Assembly (NCBI RefSeq): GCF_030012985.1
Contig: NZ_CP120233.1
Span: 992,001-1,056,000 of the forward strand
Source: Microbulbifer sp. VAAF005
GTDB lineage: Bacteria > Pseudomonadota > Gammaproteobacteria > Pseudomonadales > Cellvibrionaceae
Reading direction: 5' to 3'
DNA length: 64,000 bases
Numbering within the stretch: the first letter of the stretch is position 1; the number at the start of each line of letters is the position of its first letter. This document shows, in pieces, positions 27,297 to 36,172 of the stretch. A program made the translations under genes and the position numbers. The notes beneath the pieces are model-generated. The model had not been told where the DNA came from. It saw only the letters and a list, made by a program, of their open reading frames with translations, and ran no database searches.

Positions 27297-27437
27297 CTTT
27301 CTGCTAATCGAATCAACTGCAACTGCCTTTTGTTGATTACGTCACGGTCATAAAGCTACCATCTCAAGCTATTGAGAAAAGATAACAGTTTAAGGAGCGT
27401 TATCTTAGCTTTATGCCCCCTCTCGATAGGGCACCAC

Positions 27438-27462
27438 AAGGACTACCAGTACGGCAGTCCTT
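27438..27462 (-). terminator. Hairpin after the SIMPL-domain gene
   Basis: AAGGACT/AGTCCTT stem with an 11-base loop, 10 bases past the minus-strand stop. There is no T-run, so strength is doubtful. Confidence 0.45.
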
Positions 27463-27472
27463 CTCGAGAGCT

Positions 27473-28174
27473 TTACTTGAGCTGAAACTCGACGTAAATC
27501 TCCGATGATACTTTTACATTGCCTGGCTTGAACTCGTACTGTGTGCTTTTTATATTTGAGGCACGTCTTTTGCTGCCAGTTACTACGATTTCTTCGAGGC
27601 TGTACTGGCGACGTGTATTCTGCTTGCCTATTTGGTGCACCTTATCTAATTCAGCCCCAAACTGCTTGGCCAAGAACTCAGCGTTAGATTTTGCTGATTG
27701 AGCCGCATTAGCCAAAGCCTCTCGCTTTAACTCTTCATAGTTAGATACATCTGGTTTTATGCTATCTATTTCTGATACATGACTATCTACCAGGGCTTGG
27801 ATTACCTCACCGTAAAGGCTGACATCTCGGATGACGATATCAATATTCCTACGCACCAAATGACCTATGATTAAGGCATTTCCATTATCATTATAATCTT
27901 CAGCTGTTTCGATATTCAGTGAAGAGGATGTTATGTCTTTTTCGGCAATACCAAGTTTTAACAGTGATTGCACTGACAACGATGAAATCTCATCAACTTT
28001 TGCCTTGGCTTCAGATGGATCGTTCTTACTCAGACTGAATACGTTGTACCCAATACGAATAAGATCAGGCACAGCCTCGACCACTCCCGAGCCTTCAACA
28101 GCAATAATTCTTTCTTCAGCAATAGAGAATGAGCCTAACATAGACAGTATTATTAGTGCGGCTACTTTATTCAT
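27473..28174 (-). CDS. SIMPL (DUF541) domain exported protein
   Basis: A 233-residue protein with signal peptide MNKVAALIILSMLGSFSIAE, then the SIMPL pattern: I-x-V-x-GSGVVEAVPDLIRI, SLKLGIAEKDITSSSLNI, and LKREALANAAQSAKSNAEFLA. SIMPL proteins are periplasmic or surface oligomers linked to stress tolerance. Oddly, the C-terminal part carries LEEIVVTGSKRRASNI, which looks like the TonB-box/N-terminal motif of TonB-dependent receptors, before the usual final strands. That may be chance or a repeat-derived insertion. Single gene. Confidence 0.85.
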   Translation of the reverse strand: MNKVAALIILSMLGSFSIAEERIIAVEGSGVVEAVPDLIRIGYNVFSLSKNDPSEAKAKVDEISSLSVQSLLKLGIAEKDITSSSLNIETAEDYNDNGNALIIGHLVRRNIDIVIRDVSLYGEVIQALVDSHVSEIDSIKPDVSNYEELKREALANAAQSAKSNAEFLAKQFGAELDKVHQIGKQNTRRQYSLEEIVVTGSKRRASNIKSTQYEFKPGNVKVSSEIYVEFQLK

Positions 28175-28414
28175 TCTTATCCCTTGCTCAATATTGTCTC
28201 GTAATTGGGGTAGGCCCGCACTCCACGATGCCCGACTAGGTACACAGCTTACATAAATGGATTAGCTACCTATCCCACTTGCACGGCAATGAGCTTACTT
28301 TGCTCATTGAGTTTGATATAGGCAGGATATTTACTCTATTTGTTTTGGTGAGCATTCTTTATACCTTTCGCGCCGCAAAACAAATTGACCAAGAAAACAA
28401 AGAGTTTATTCAGC

Positions 28415-28624
28415 ATGGCAATTATTGTCAATTTGGACGTTATGCTGGTTAAACGTAAAGTCAGCTCGAAATCACTGGCGGCTCAGATTGGAATCACCGA
28501 AGCCAACTTATCCCTATTGAAGCGCGGCAAAGTGAAAGGAGTAAGGTTTGATACTTTGGCGGCAACCTGTGAAGCACTTGAGTGTCAGCCTGGCGATATT
28601 CTTGAGTTTAAACCAGACGAGTAA
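28415..28624 (+). CDS. Small Cro/C1-type HTH regulator (YozG-like)
   Basis: A 69-residue DNA-binding protein: MAIIVNLDVMLVKRKVSSKS, then AAQIGITEANLSLLKRGKVKG, then FDTLAATCEALECQPGDIL. This is the short Xre-type form that is almost all HTH. I start at ATG 28415, where family members start, rather than at an upstream TTG (28385). Relatives often sit next to a DUF2975 membrane protein, but none is seen here. Target unknown. Confidence 0.88.
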   Translation: MAIIVNLDVMLVKRKVSSKSLAAQIGITEANLSLLKRGKVKGVRFDTLAATCEALECQPGDILEFKPDE

Positions 28625-28633
28625 GATTATTAC

Positions 28634-28652
28634 GAGAGCCCATTGGGCTCTC
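28634..28652. terminator. Hairpin between convergent HTH and lipoprotein genes
   Basis: GAGAGCCCATTGGGCTCTC is a perfect 8-9 bp inverted repeat ten bases after the HTH stop. It can serve both convergent genes, although T-runs are weak. Confidence 0.65.
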
Positions 28653-28693
28653 TAACACCCGGTTTAACCTTTCTCAGTAGTGAAGCAAGCCAT

Positions 28694-29425
28694 TCACTCC
28701 AAGGTAAAATTCGCGTACTGAGCCAGAATACCCGCCCAGGCCTTCTCAATTTCTGGCAGTAAGTCCTGAAACGCGGCTTTCTCTGTCGCAACCCGTAAAT
28801 CATCAACCGCATCCGAGGTACTCCAAACACTAGCACTCGTACTGTCTGTTGCTGTGGCTTCAGAAATACCGAACAGATACTCGGTGCGGACATCAAAAAA
28901 TGCTGCCGAGACTGTGGTTGTTACCTTTACCTCCTTGTTCTTTAAAAAACCCAGGGAGATAACATTGAGTGGTGCAAATTTCTGCTCACCGGCATGAAAA
29001 GAAGTATCAAAAGTATACACCAGCAAAATATCAGCTTTTAGCCGCGCCGAAGCCTCCCGAAGTGACCGTACTGAGTCTAGATTAGTCGGCAGAAGGATTT
29101 TATTAAGCGGCGCTACATTGGATACTGCCGGTAGCTGCGATAAACGAAGAAAATCCCCCTCAGTCTCCACCTCCCGAGTCGTAACAACACTATAGCGACC
29201 TGTGCCAAAGCTATTGAGCCGGTAAGATTGGTACCCTGATGCCTGAACTCGGGCAATCGAGATATTTGCAGGGAATGGCGTTGCTGGCTCTTTAGACATC
29301 AATTCATTGATATCGGCATCCGCCAGCTCACTCAGATGCACCGAGCCTCCAGGAGTAGTATATGAGGCACAGCCACCCAGAGTGAATAAGGCAGCCAGTA
29401 GTAGCACTTTCATACATATATTCAT
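28694..29425 (-). CDS. Lipoprotein of unknown function
   Basis: A 243-residue lipoprotein with signal MKVLLLAALFTLGGC (lipobox LGGC, after an optional MNIC extension). The mature part has alternating strands and helices with LLPTNLDSVRSLREASARLKAD and ADILLVYTFDTSFH. This resembles outer-membrane-associated lipoproteins whose core forms a GNA1162-like or CsgG-like fold, but I cannot name it. One upstream inverted repeat TAACAGGT/ACCTGTTA (29472-29499) may be the end of the neighbouring gene's transcript. Confidence 0.75.
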   Translation of the reverse strand: MNICMKVLLLAALFTLGGCASYTTPGGSVHLSELADADINELMSKEPATPFPANISIARVQASGYQSYRLNSFGTGRYSVVTTREVETEGDFLRLSQLPAVSNVAPLNKILLPTNLDSVRSLREASARLKADILLVYTFDTSFHAGEQKFAPLNVISLGFLKNKEVKVTTTVSAAFFDVRTEYLFGISEATATDSTSASVWSTSDAVDDLRVATEKAAFQDLLPEIEKAWAGILAQYANFTLE

Positions 29426-29594
29426 CGGGAATCCCTTTCGAAATTAGGTGAGATATAACGTTATCACAAGGTAACAGGTGGCTATATAGTTACCTGTTAA
29501 TTCGGGCTAATCCCCACAACTGCTCTTCCCGCTACTCGCCAAACCCTATGCGCACCGCCTATGCACAAAATTCCAATCCGCCCGATTTAAAAGG

Positions 29595-30392
29595 CTATAC
29601 GCCCAGCACTTTACGAAAAAGCCTGTCAAATTCTGGAAGATCCAACTTTGGCCTTTCCTCTATAGAGTTGGCACCAGATCTATCCAGATTTGCTTGTATC
29701 CAGCCATCCAGTTTGCCATCAACGGCTATCAAATCGCCCTCTTCAAGCTCCTTCTTTTTCAAAATCAAACTGGAAAGAATATCCAGAAGCCACTCATTTC
29801 CTGTGGAAGGCAACAACTCGGTGTACATATGACTAAAGTCCACAGGAGGAATTTTTTTAAACTCTTTTATATACAGCGCATTAAGCAGTGAGCGCAGCAC
29901 ATAAAGTAACTTCTTGACCTTAATCTCTTTAAAGCCTCGATCATCCTCTCGAACAAACCTGGAGTAATTATTAAACCCCATACTGACATAGTGATGAGCT
30001 AATGCTCGCGGCTGCCAGCATTTTAGAGCCAAATCCTGCAGTGCCCCCAAAATATCTTCATTTCTGAAATAGACCTTTGGCGAAAATAGCCACTCGATTA
30101 AAGTGGGGTTACTTCCCCTCATTAAAGTTAAAGTTTTCTTGATATCCCAGCCAACTAAGTCCAGCTCATCGCCAAGCTTCTTATCAAATGGAACCTCAAC
30201 GACATCTCTGGGAGTACCTATAGTGAGATATTGCTGAATATTACGCTTGTAGATAAACCTTACATCCCAGTCACTATCAGGGGATTCAAACCCCCATGCG
30301 CGGCTTCCTGATTCACAGGCATAAATAATTTCAATATCTCGCTCTACTTCCAGTGATTTCAAGCGGTCCTTTATCAGCGATTCCATATACAT
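29595..30392 (-). CDS. DNA polymerase beta superfamily nucleotidyltransferase (YcgL/COG3541)
   Basis: A 265-residue cytoplasmic protein. The catalytic motif is GSRAWGFESPDSDWDVRFIY (residues about 29-48), with the two metal-binding acidic residues in DSDWD. After it come VDLVGWD-like and LIEWLFSPKVYF segments typical of COG3541 proteins. The substrate is unknown; members occur near RNA-repair genes, none of which are seen here. Start may be the first or third codon (both ATG). It stands alone. Confidence 0.85.
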   Translation of the reverse strand: MYMESLIKDRLKSLEVERDIEIIYACESGSRAWGFESPDSDWDVRFIYKRNIQQYLTIGTPRDVVEVPFDKKLGDELDLVGWDIKKTLTLMRGSNPTLIEWLFSPKVYFRNEDILGALQDLALKCWQPRALAHHYVSMGFNNYSRFVREDDRGFKEIKVKKLLYVLRSLLNALYIKEFKKIPPVDFSHMYTELLPSTGNEWLLDILSSLILKKKELEEGDLIAVDGKLDGWIQANLDRSGANSIEERPKLDLPEFDRLFRKVLGV

Positions 30393-30591
30393 CTACCTGC
30401 TACGTCAAAACAAATCAACTATACCCGAAAAACTCGTTAATTACCCTTAGGAGACCTATCGGTTTACTCTCATAAGAGAGCCTTTAGGGCAGCTGTCTCT
30501 CTCTCCTAACAACTGGACTAGAAAATGTTAAGCATAAAGCTCCTTTAGACTATGATAAGCGCTAAAAAGTGGCTCCCAGGAAGCTAGCCCC

Positions 30592-31440
30592 ATGGACGGA
30601 AATCCAAAAGACTCTATCACTGTAAACAACCACTCTATCTATTATTTCCAGGAGGGACAGGGAGAACCCATTGTTTTTGTACATGGTGCACTGGCCGATG
30701 CTCGTATGTGGCAAGAACACTGCAAAATTCTATCAAATGAATTTAGAGCGATTTCATTCACCCAAAGGCATTTCGGTAATCCGGGTAATCCTTCGGAAGG
30801 CCCCTTTGGAATTGATACCCATGCAGCAGACCTAGCAGGGCTGATTGAGGCCCTAGATATAGGCCCTGTCCACCTAGTAGGATGGTCCTATGGTGCGGAT
30901 GTGAGCTTAAATGCTGCTATAAAGGCTCCTAAACTAATCAAAAGTCTGTACCTTTATGAGCCTGGATATCCGGGATACATTGAAAACAACGACATGGAAG
31001 AGTATCGCCGAGATGCTGAAACTATGTTTGCAGAAATTTTCAAAACAACGGCTGAAGGTGAGCTGGATACTGCGGTTAAGCTACTAATCGACAGCTCTGG
31101 GAATCAAGCAGGCTACTTCTCTCAGCAGCCCCTTAAATATCGCGTACAGCAGCTGGATAATGCCTACACCCTACCTCTACAGCTTAATCAAACTGAACAA
31201 CCCGCACTGAACCCAAGTAGTCTTTCAGGCATATCTATTCCAGTTTCCGTGGCCTACGGCAGCAATACTCGCCAGCTATTTAGAATTGTATCGCTTGCGG
31301 CGAGTACATTAATTCCAGACACCCATCCACAAGAGGTAAGCTCAGCAAATCATATGCTACCTCTGGAAGATCCTGCACGCTTCTGCCAACTTGTGAGAGA
31401 GCGCATTACCAATTGCTGTGACCAGCAACCTGTAACTTAA
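30592..31440 (+). CDS. Alpha/beta hydrolase
   Basis: A 282-residue hydrolase of the classical fold. Strand and oxyanion motif: EPIVFVHGALADARMW. Nucleophile elbow: HLVGWSYGADVSLNA (Ser in GWSYG). The last segment SSANHMLPLEDP carries the likely catalytic His. There is no signal peptide. The substrate is not identifiable. AGGAAG is the ribosome site. Not in an evident operon. Confidence 0.85.
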   Translation: MDGNPKDSITVNNHSIYYFQEGQGEPIVFVHGALADARMWQEHCKILSNEFRAISFTQRHFGNPGNPSEGPFGIDTHAADLAGLIEALDIGPVHLVGWSYGADVSLNAAIKAPKLIKSLYLYEPGYPGYIENNDMEEYRRDAETMFAEIFKTTAEGELDTAVKLLIDSSGNQAGYFSQQPLKYRVQQLDNAYTLPLQLNQTEQPALNPSSLSGISIPVSVAYGSNTRQLFRIVSLAASTLIPDTHPQEVSSANHMLPLEDPARFCQLVRERITNCCDQQPVT

Positions 31441-31452
31441 TAATAAAGAGCA

Positions 31453-31516
31453 GGGAAAGAATACCTATAAGGCATGAAAACCGATTGTAGACTTAGTCTC
31501 TCGAGCATTCTTTCCC
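31453..31516. repeat. Ten-bp perfect inverted repeat with 44-base spacer
   Basis: GGGAAAGAAT (31453-31462) is fully complementary to ATTCTTTCCC (31507-31516). It lies just after the hydrolase stop and before the lactone oxidase gene on the opposite strand. It could be a terminator or a small folded transcript. Confidence 0.5.
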
Positions 31517-31565
31517 GCTTAGCAGTTAGAAGCCTCTTATTGCTATTCACTACCAATTAAACGCA

Positions 31566-31586
31566 GGGGGTGGAAATATCACCCCC
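31566..31586 (-). terminator. Terminator hairpin after the flavoprotein gene
   Basis: GGGGGTG (31566-31572) and CACCCCC (31580-31586) form a 7-bp GC stem, 10 bases past the minus-strand stop codon. Confidence 0.6.
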
Positions 31587-31595
31587 CAAAGTGCT

Positions 31596-33257
31596 CTAGT
31601 CAGCTTTACAAATCCTTGCGTCTGAATACCAAACTCCCGCTTGGCAGCTGGAACCCTCCTCACAGTGTTCATCTATTTGACAATAGCACTGACCATCGGG
31701 ATTGCAGCCAGGAGTTAAATAGTTTTCCAAAGGATCAGCCCCACTTACTCGATTCCAAAAGGGGTTGGAAAATATATTGTTTGGGTCCAACTCTTCTTTA
31801 ACATCCATAAACTGGGACCACTTGGGGAAACGCTCAGCCATGTCCTCAAAAATAGCGACTGAATTCTTACCCCAATGAGGTCTGGCTCCATACTTCCGGA
31901 GAGACATTTGCTCAATTTCCAAATTGACAAAGTAGTTCTTTGGCACAGCTTCACCTCGTTGACGAAGGGTATATTCAATCCCTACAAACGCTGTGTCACG
32001 GCCTGCTGTCATTCCTAAATAGCTATCGGAAGCCTTGCCAAAACGGAAATAAATACCATTCAGCGGAAAACAGGTTTTTTCACTATTTGCAATAATCTGG
32101 CGGACATCCGCAATCCAGTTGGGCAATTCTTCAAATGGAATCGCGACTTCCTGAAGTGCAATTGGAAGGTTATCCCAGACACACTTGTCTGGCTCTTTAC
32201 ATACGAAATGTTGCATCAGGTCCGCGTGTCCAGTGGGCTTAATAAACTTTTTCAAGCCTGAATCAACATCCCTGAAATAGGAACTGGAGCGAGCAGTATG
32301 GCGAAGAGAAGCTGCAAAACACTGCAATGCGGCACTATCGGCTTCATGAAGGCTATCAAATATCAGCCCAAATAAATATTCGGAGAAGTCTGATACATCT
32401 GCCTGGGCATTGTAGGCATTACCCTTAGTCGACAAAGGTACCTTGTTGTAAGTTGTTACGGTATAGCGCCCTAATCCCGGGAACCAGGCAACATTAGCTG
32501 AATGATTATCTCGAGCCAAATCAAGAACAACATCCTCCAGCTCATCATCGCTGTGATACCCCTTTACTTTTGCTTGTACTTTATAGCCAGGTTCAACCTC
32601 TATGGTCACTTCAACAACTACGCCTAAAACACCTAGGTTTACCCTGGCGGCATTGAGCATCTCACCATTGATTACTCGTAAGTCCCCATTGCCATCAACC
32701 AACTTCAATTCGGTGACATAATCAGAGATCATGCTGCTTTTTTGTGTAAAAGTTGAACCGTGAGTACCGCTTCCCAGCATACCGCCTATCGTGAATATGG
32801 CCAGCTCTGTCACCATCGGCACACTTAGTTCATGCTCTCGAAGATAGGCGGTCAAATCCCGGAATCTCATACCGGCCTGGACAGTAACCAACAGGTTATC
32901 TTTGTCCAGGCTAACAACCTGATCCATATTTTCCAGAGTGATTTGCACTTCTCCATTACCTGCACAGGCCGCATCAATCTGACTATTGAATCGGCGACTC
33001 CCTGTCATCACTTTACGGCCTTGATCCGCTGCATCACGTACTATCTGCTGAACTTCTTCAATACTGGTCGGATCATGGATAACACCAGGGAAACAATCCT
33101 GAGTATCCTGGTAGTTTTTTAATACCTCAGGCACTTCAATTGGTGGCGGTAGCTGCTCTGCAACACTTGTAGCAGCCATAAAAACGCCCGCTATACAAAG
33201 AGCTTTTCTACACCACCTCAATAAATGTTTGGATTTGGTTATTATTTCTGCACACAT
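31596..33257 (-). CDS. Secreted FAD-binding lactone-oxidase-like flavoprotein
   Basis: A 553-residue exported protein with an N-terminal hydrophobic signal region. The FAD-binding PCMH domain has the distinctive IGGMLGSGTHGS (about 150). In the flavin loop it has TGSRRFNSQ (residues 85-93), where family members that bind FAD covalently carry a His; that His is missing, so FAD is probably non-covalent. The C-terminal domain has GARPHWGKN, typical of L-gulono/D-arabinono-lactone oxidases. A cysteine-rich tail (CNPDGQCYCQIDEHCEEGSSC) is added. It follows the carotenoid-oxygenase-like gene by 40 bases. Confidence 0.85.
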   Translation of the reverse strand: MCAEIITKSKHLLRWCRKALCIAGVFMAATSVAEQLPPPIEVPEVLKNYQDTQDCFPGVIHDPTSIEEVQQIVRDAADQGRKVMTGSRRFNSQIDAACAGNGEVQITLENMDQVVSLDKDNLLVTVQAGMRFRDLTAYLREHELSVPMVTELAIFTIGGMLGSGTHGSTFTQKSSMISDYVTELKLVDGNGDLRVINGEMLNAARVNLGVLGVVVEVTIEVEPGYKVQAKVKGYHSDDELEDVVLDLARDNHSANVAWFPGLGRYTVTTYNKVPLSTKGNAYNAQADVSDFSEYLFGLIFDSLHEADSAALQCFAASLRHTARSSSYFRDVDSGLKKFIKPTGHADLMQHFVCKEPDKCVWDNLPIALQEVAIPFEELPNWIADVRQIIANSEKTCFPLNGIYFRFGKASDSYLGMTAGRDTAFVGIEYTLRQRGEAVPKNYFVNLEIEQMSLRKYGARPHWGKNSVAIFEDMAERFPKWSQFMDVKEELDPNNIFSNPFWNRVSGADPLENYLTPGCNPDGQCYCQIDEHCEEGSSCQAGVWYSDARICKAD

Positions 33258-33297
33258 ACCTAAACTCCCTTTATTGCATTAACGTAGACTGGATAAA

Positions 33298-35166
33298 TCA
33301 ACCAAAACGGGGAAGCAGCTCCCCATCGATAATGTCCCGAACATTACTGCTGTGATCAGGCGCTTTACTGCGAAGAAAATCAGCATAATTTGACCGGTAG
33401 GCTGATAAAGGGCGACGACCAATGGATGGCACCCACAGTGCATGATTCGTGGTTGCAAATTCCAGTGATCGGTTAGCTAGGATACAAATTGGCCCACCGC
33501 TGAGACGTGCCGCATCAAAAATCCAAAACTCTTTACCATTGGAATCGGATGTCGTTGGATATTTGCGTACAACTGCTGCAATCACATAACCGTCGTTCTG
33601 GGCTGTGGAGCCCGGGCGGGCCATAAATTGCGGTGTACGCATTACGCAATCTTCTGGGAACTGAAAGGCATCCGCAATTTTCATATTGACGCAGTCCATA
33701 TGAATCAAGGCAGAGGGACGACTTTCTTCAGGCATATTCCAATAGCTGTAGTGGCGCTCAGGATAATCACGATATGCCCAGGAAACCCGCATAGATATAT
33801 GGTCAGGCCTGTAACCCACAGCAGCCCAATAAAGGTGCTCAAAGGTTTCAGGGAACTGGAAGTGCCCACGGTAAGCCGGATCATTCATATCCCAGGAAAG
33901 CGCATCATCCCGAATAACCCGGTAATCTTCTTTTATCTCAATAGCTGAATTTGAGTTAACTCGAATCCGGGCACGTACCAAACCTCCAACATCCAGCGGT
34001 GCTGCAGGGTATCCGGACAACCACTTGGGTACCAAACCTCCCTTCTGCAGGATTTCAAAGCGGAATAACTGCTCAGATTTATCCATTGCCCCCATATATT
34101 GGCCATACAGGGTAATCTCACCCGCATTGTCATCGTAGTTGCAGACAATGTCCGAAGTATCAAAGCCGAGCTCCAGGTAATCTGCGATAATAGTATCAGC
34201 ACCCGGCACCATATCGGCCTTCCGAATAACCCAACACCGGGTCCGGTGTTCTTGAGGCAGAACTATTCTTGTTCCAATAATTCGGGTAGATTCAACTCTC
34301 GCTGCAGTTTCAAAGACAATGATATGATTTCGCGTTACTCCAAGAGAGTGTGAGCTTGCAGCAATATAGGCGTTGTTACCCTGACGATCCCGAATGTTCC
34401 AACTTTCAAATGCACCCTCTCGATCCCAGCGAATTAATCGAATAAATCCTGAGCTACCAGAATCACCAATATTTCCACCATAGTTGATGGTGATACAGTT
34501 ACCTGTTTCCAGATCAAAGAAAGGGTGACCGGTGGTCCGAACCTGGGGAAATAGCCACTTTTCTGGGGTTAGATTTTCAAGCAGCGGAGGTAAGCTCGAT
34601 TTCCATTCATCCACTTCTCCAATAGGGGTTACCATCTCTAGAGTTGTAGCATCAAACTCATAGGGCATACCCCCTTCATAACTCATTGCAAAACGGTTAT
34701 CTCCCATGTAGTTGGGGGCCGTATTGCAGTAGTTCATAAATCCCAGATTCGGGCTTGAGTATATTGTCCCACCTAACAAAATGAATTTATCAAAACCTGT
34801 TAAATCCTGCTCCTGCATTATCGCAGACGCGGTACGTATCATTTTTCGGGTATAGGGAACTTCACTGTTATTGCTCCGCCCAGTAAAGTCGAGCCGGGTC
34901 AAAGCTCCCTTTCCATTAGGTGTAAGATGGTTGGACGCCAGTGGAATACCCTCAGCCATAAGAAGATGGCCAATAACATCATCAGGTAAGATTCCCTGTA
35001 TTACACTGAGCACTCCGGAGGAATCTGATAGATCACCAACCATTATTGACTCTGGGAAACTAGAGTCATCCAAAGCATTACTTGTTCCAGCCTTAGCTGA
35101 TGCCACTCCCATAAGCGGTGATGCAGACATTACACCTGCAGCCTTCAATAGATCTCGACGCTTCAT
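33298..35166 (-). CDS. Carotenoid oxygenase family protein with Tat signal
   Basis: A 622-residue protein with a twin-arginine signal MKRRDLLKAAGV. The body fits the seven-bladed RPE65/carotenoid-cleavage fold. Conserved pieces are TGHPFFDLE, ASSHSLGVTRNHIIVFET, YWAAVGYRPD and FATTNHALWVPS, and they supply candidate histidines for the four-His iron site. The enzyme would cleave alkene double bonds, in carotenoids or aromatic substrates, after export. It is the first gene of a pair with the lactone-oxidase-like flavoprotein, which suggests a joint exported oxidation step; the substrate is unknown. Confidence 0.85.
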   Translation of the reverse strand: MKRRDLLKAAGVMSASPLMGVASAKAGTSNALDDSSFPESIMVGDLSDSSGVLSVIQGILPDDVIGHLLMAEGIPLASNHLTPNGKGALTRLDFTGRSNNSEVPYTRKMIRTASAIMQEQDLTGFDKFILLGGTIYSSPNLGFMNYCNTAPNYMGDNRFAMSYEGGMPYEFDATTLEMVTPIGEVDEWKSSLPPLLENLTPEKWLFPQVRTTGHPFFDLETGNCITINYGGNIGDSGSSGFIRLIRWDREGAFESWNIRDRQGNNAYIAASSHSLGVTRNHIIVFETAARVESTRIIGTRIVLPQEHRTRCWVIRKADMVPGADTIIADYLELGFDTSDIVCNYDDNAGEITLYGQYMGAMDKSEQLFRFEILQKGGLVPKWLSGYPAAPLDVGGLVRARIRVNSNSAIEIKEDYRVIRDDALSWDMNDPAYRGHFQFPETFEHLYWAAVGYRPDHISMRVSWAYRDYPERHYSYWNMPEESRPSALIHMDCVNMKIADAFQFPEDCVMRTPQFMARPGSTAQNDGYVIAAVVRKYPTTSDSNGKEFWIFDAARLSGGPICILANRSLEFATTNHALWVPSIGRRPLSAYRSNYADFLRSKAPDHSSNVRDIIDGELLPRFG

Positions 35167-35729
35167 TTTTTATCCCTAAAAAATACGGCCGACAGCTTAA
35201 CCTGACCATAAAATTAAATTTTTTAATGAAATAGTTGGCGCAATTTACACCCAAAGTAAACCTTTAAGCGAAAACCATTTATTATTTTTTATCAAATCAA
35301 ACCTCCAGAATTTTAACCCCTTAAAATTCACGCTATCAACCTATATACAACAATGAAAACAAACCAAACTAGAGAACAAAACCTATCAAACAGGACAACA
35401 AAAAACACCAATCAGTCAAACAAAAAAATATCGATAAGAAATCCGATATCGCCCGAAACAACCACCAGACTAATATCAATAACAGAATTTAAAATAAATA
35501 TTAATACTCATTGAATCGCACAATATTTAATATATCCATGAGGCATCTCATATATATGTGCCAACAGATCGAAAGCTGCATCAGCCCCCCTAAGAGGTAC
35601 AGCTAGGAAGCAGTGGATATATGACAATTCTATTAGACATTGAGAAAATGATTATTCATTGATGTTTAATTGTATTGGTATACAATATTTCATGCACAAC
35701 TACCCTAAAATTAATTTAAGGTGACATTA
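35167..35729. other. AT-rich intergenic region
   Basis: Between the divergent carotenoid-oxygenase and VOC genes, 563 bases. It is strongly A-rich with no plausible ORF. It should contain both promoters; I see no clear operator apart from short TATCG repeats. Confidence 0.5.
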
Positions 35730-36110
35730 ATGTTTAGTCATATTATGGTCGGGGCCAACGATATCGAGGAATCAAAGGTATTTTACGATTCCACTTTTGG
35801 AATATTGGGTTACAAACCCGGCACTATTGATGATCGTGGCCGCTGCTTCTATTTTAATGACAACGGTATTTTTGCCATCACCAAACCCATCAATGGGGAG
35901 CCCGCAAGCCATGGCAATGGCAGCACTATTGGCTTTACAGTAAACAGCTCTGAAGAGGTTGATGCCTGGCATGCTGCAGGTATTGCCCACGGTGGCACCA
36001 GCTGCGAAGAGCCCCCAGGCGTGCGGGATAGCGCCGTAGGCCCAATCTACCTCGCCTACTTACGAGACCCTGCAGGCAATAAGCTCTGCGCATTGTATAG
36101 AGCAAGCTAA
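35730..36110 (+). CDS. VOC/glyoxalase superfamily protein
   Basis: A 126-residue single-module protein: MFSHIMVGANDIEESKVFYD, GRCFYFNDNGIFAITKP, GFTVNSSEEVDAWHAAGI and DPAGNKLCALYR. This is the beta-alpha-beta-beta-beta vicinal-oxygen-chelate fold of small YkcA/glyoxalase-like proteins. The first start (GTG 35721) is not used; ATG 35730 follows AAGGTG at a suitable distance. Function unknown. Confidence 0.87.
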   Translation: MFSHIMVGANDIEESKVFYDSTFGILGYKPGTIDDRGRCFYFNDNGIFAITKPINGEPASHGNGSTIGFTVNSSEEVDAWHAAGIAHGGTSCEEPPGVRDSAVGPIYLAYLRDPAGNKLCALYRAS

Positions 36111-36126
36111 TTAGGGTTCGCAAGGT

Positions 36127-36146
36127 GCCTCCCTTTACAGGGAGGC
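36127..36146. terminator. Bidirectional terminator between VOC and secreted-protein genes
   Basis: GCCTCCCT (36127-36134) and AGGGAGGC (36139-36146) form an 8-bp stem with a short loop, between two convergent genes. Confidence 0.75.
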
Positions 36147-36172
36147 GCTTAATAAGTGGACTAATAGCGTCA

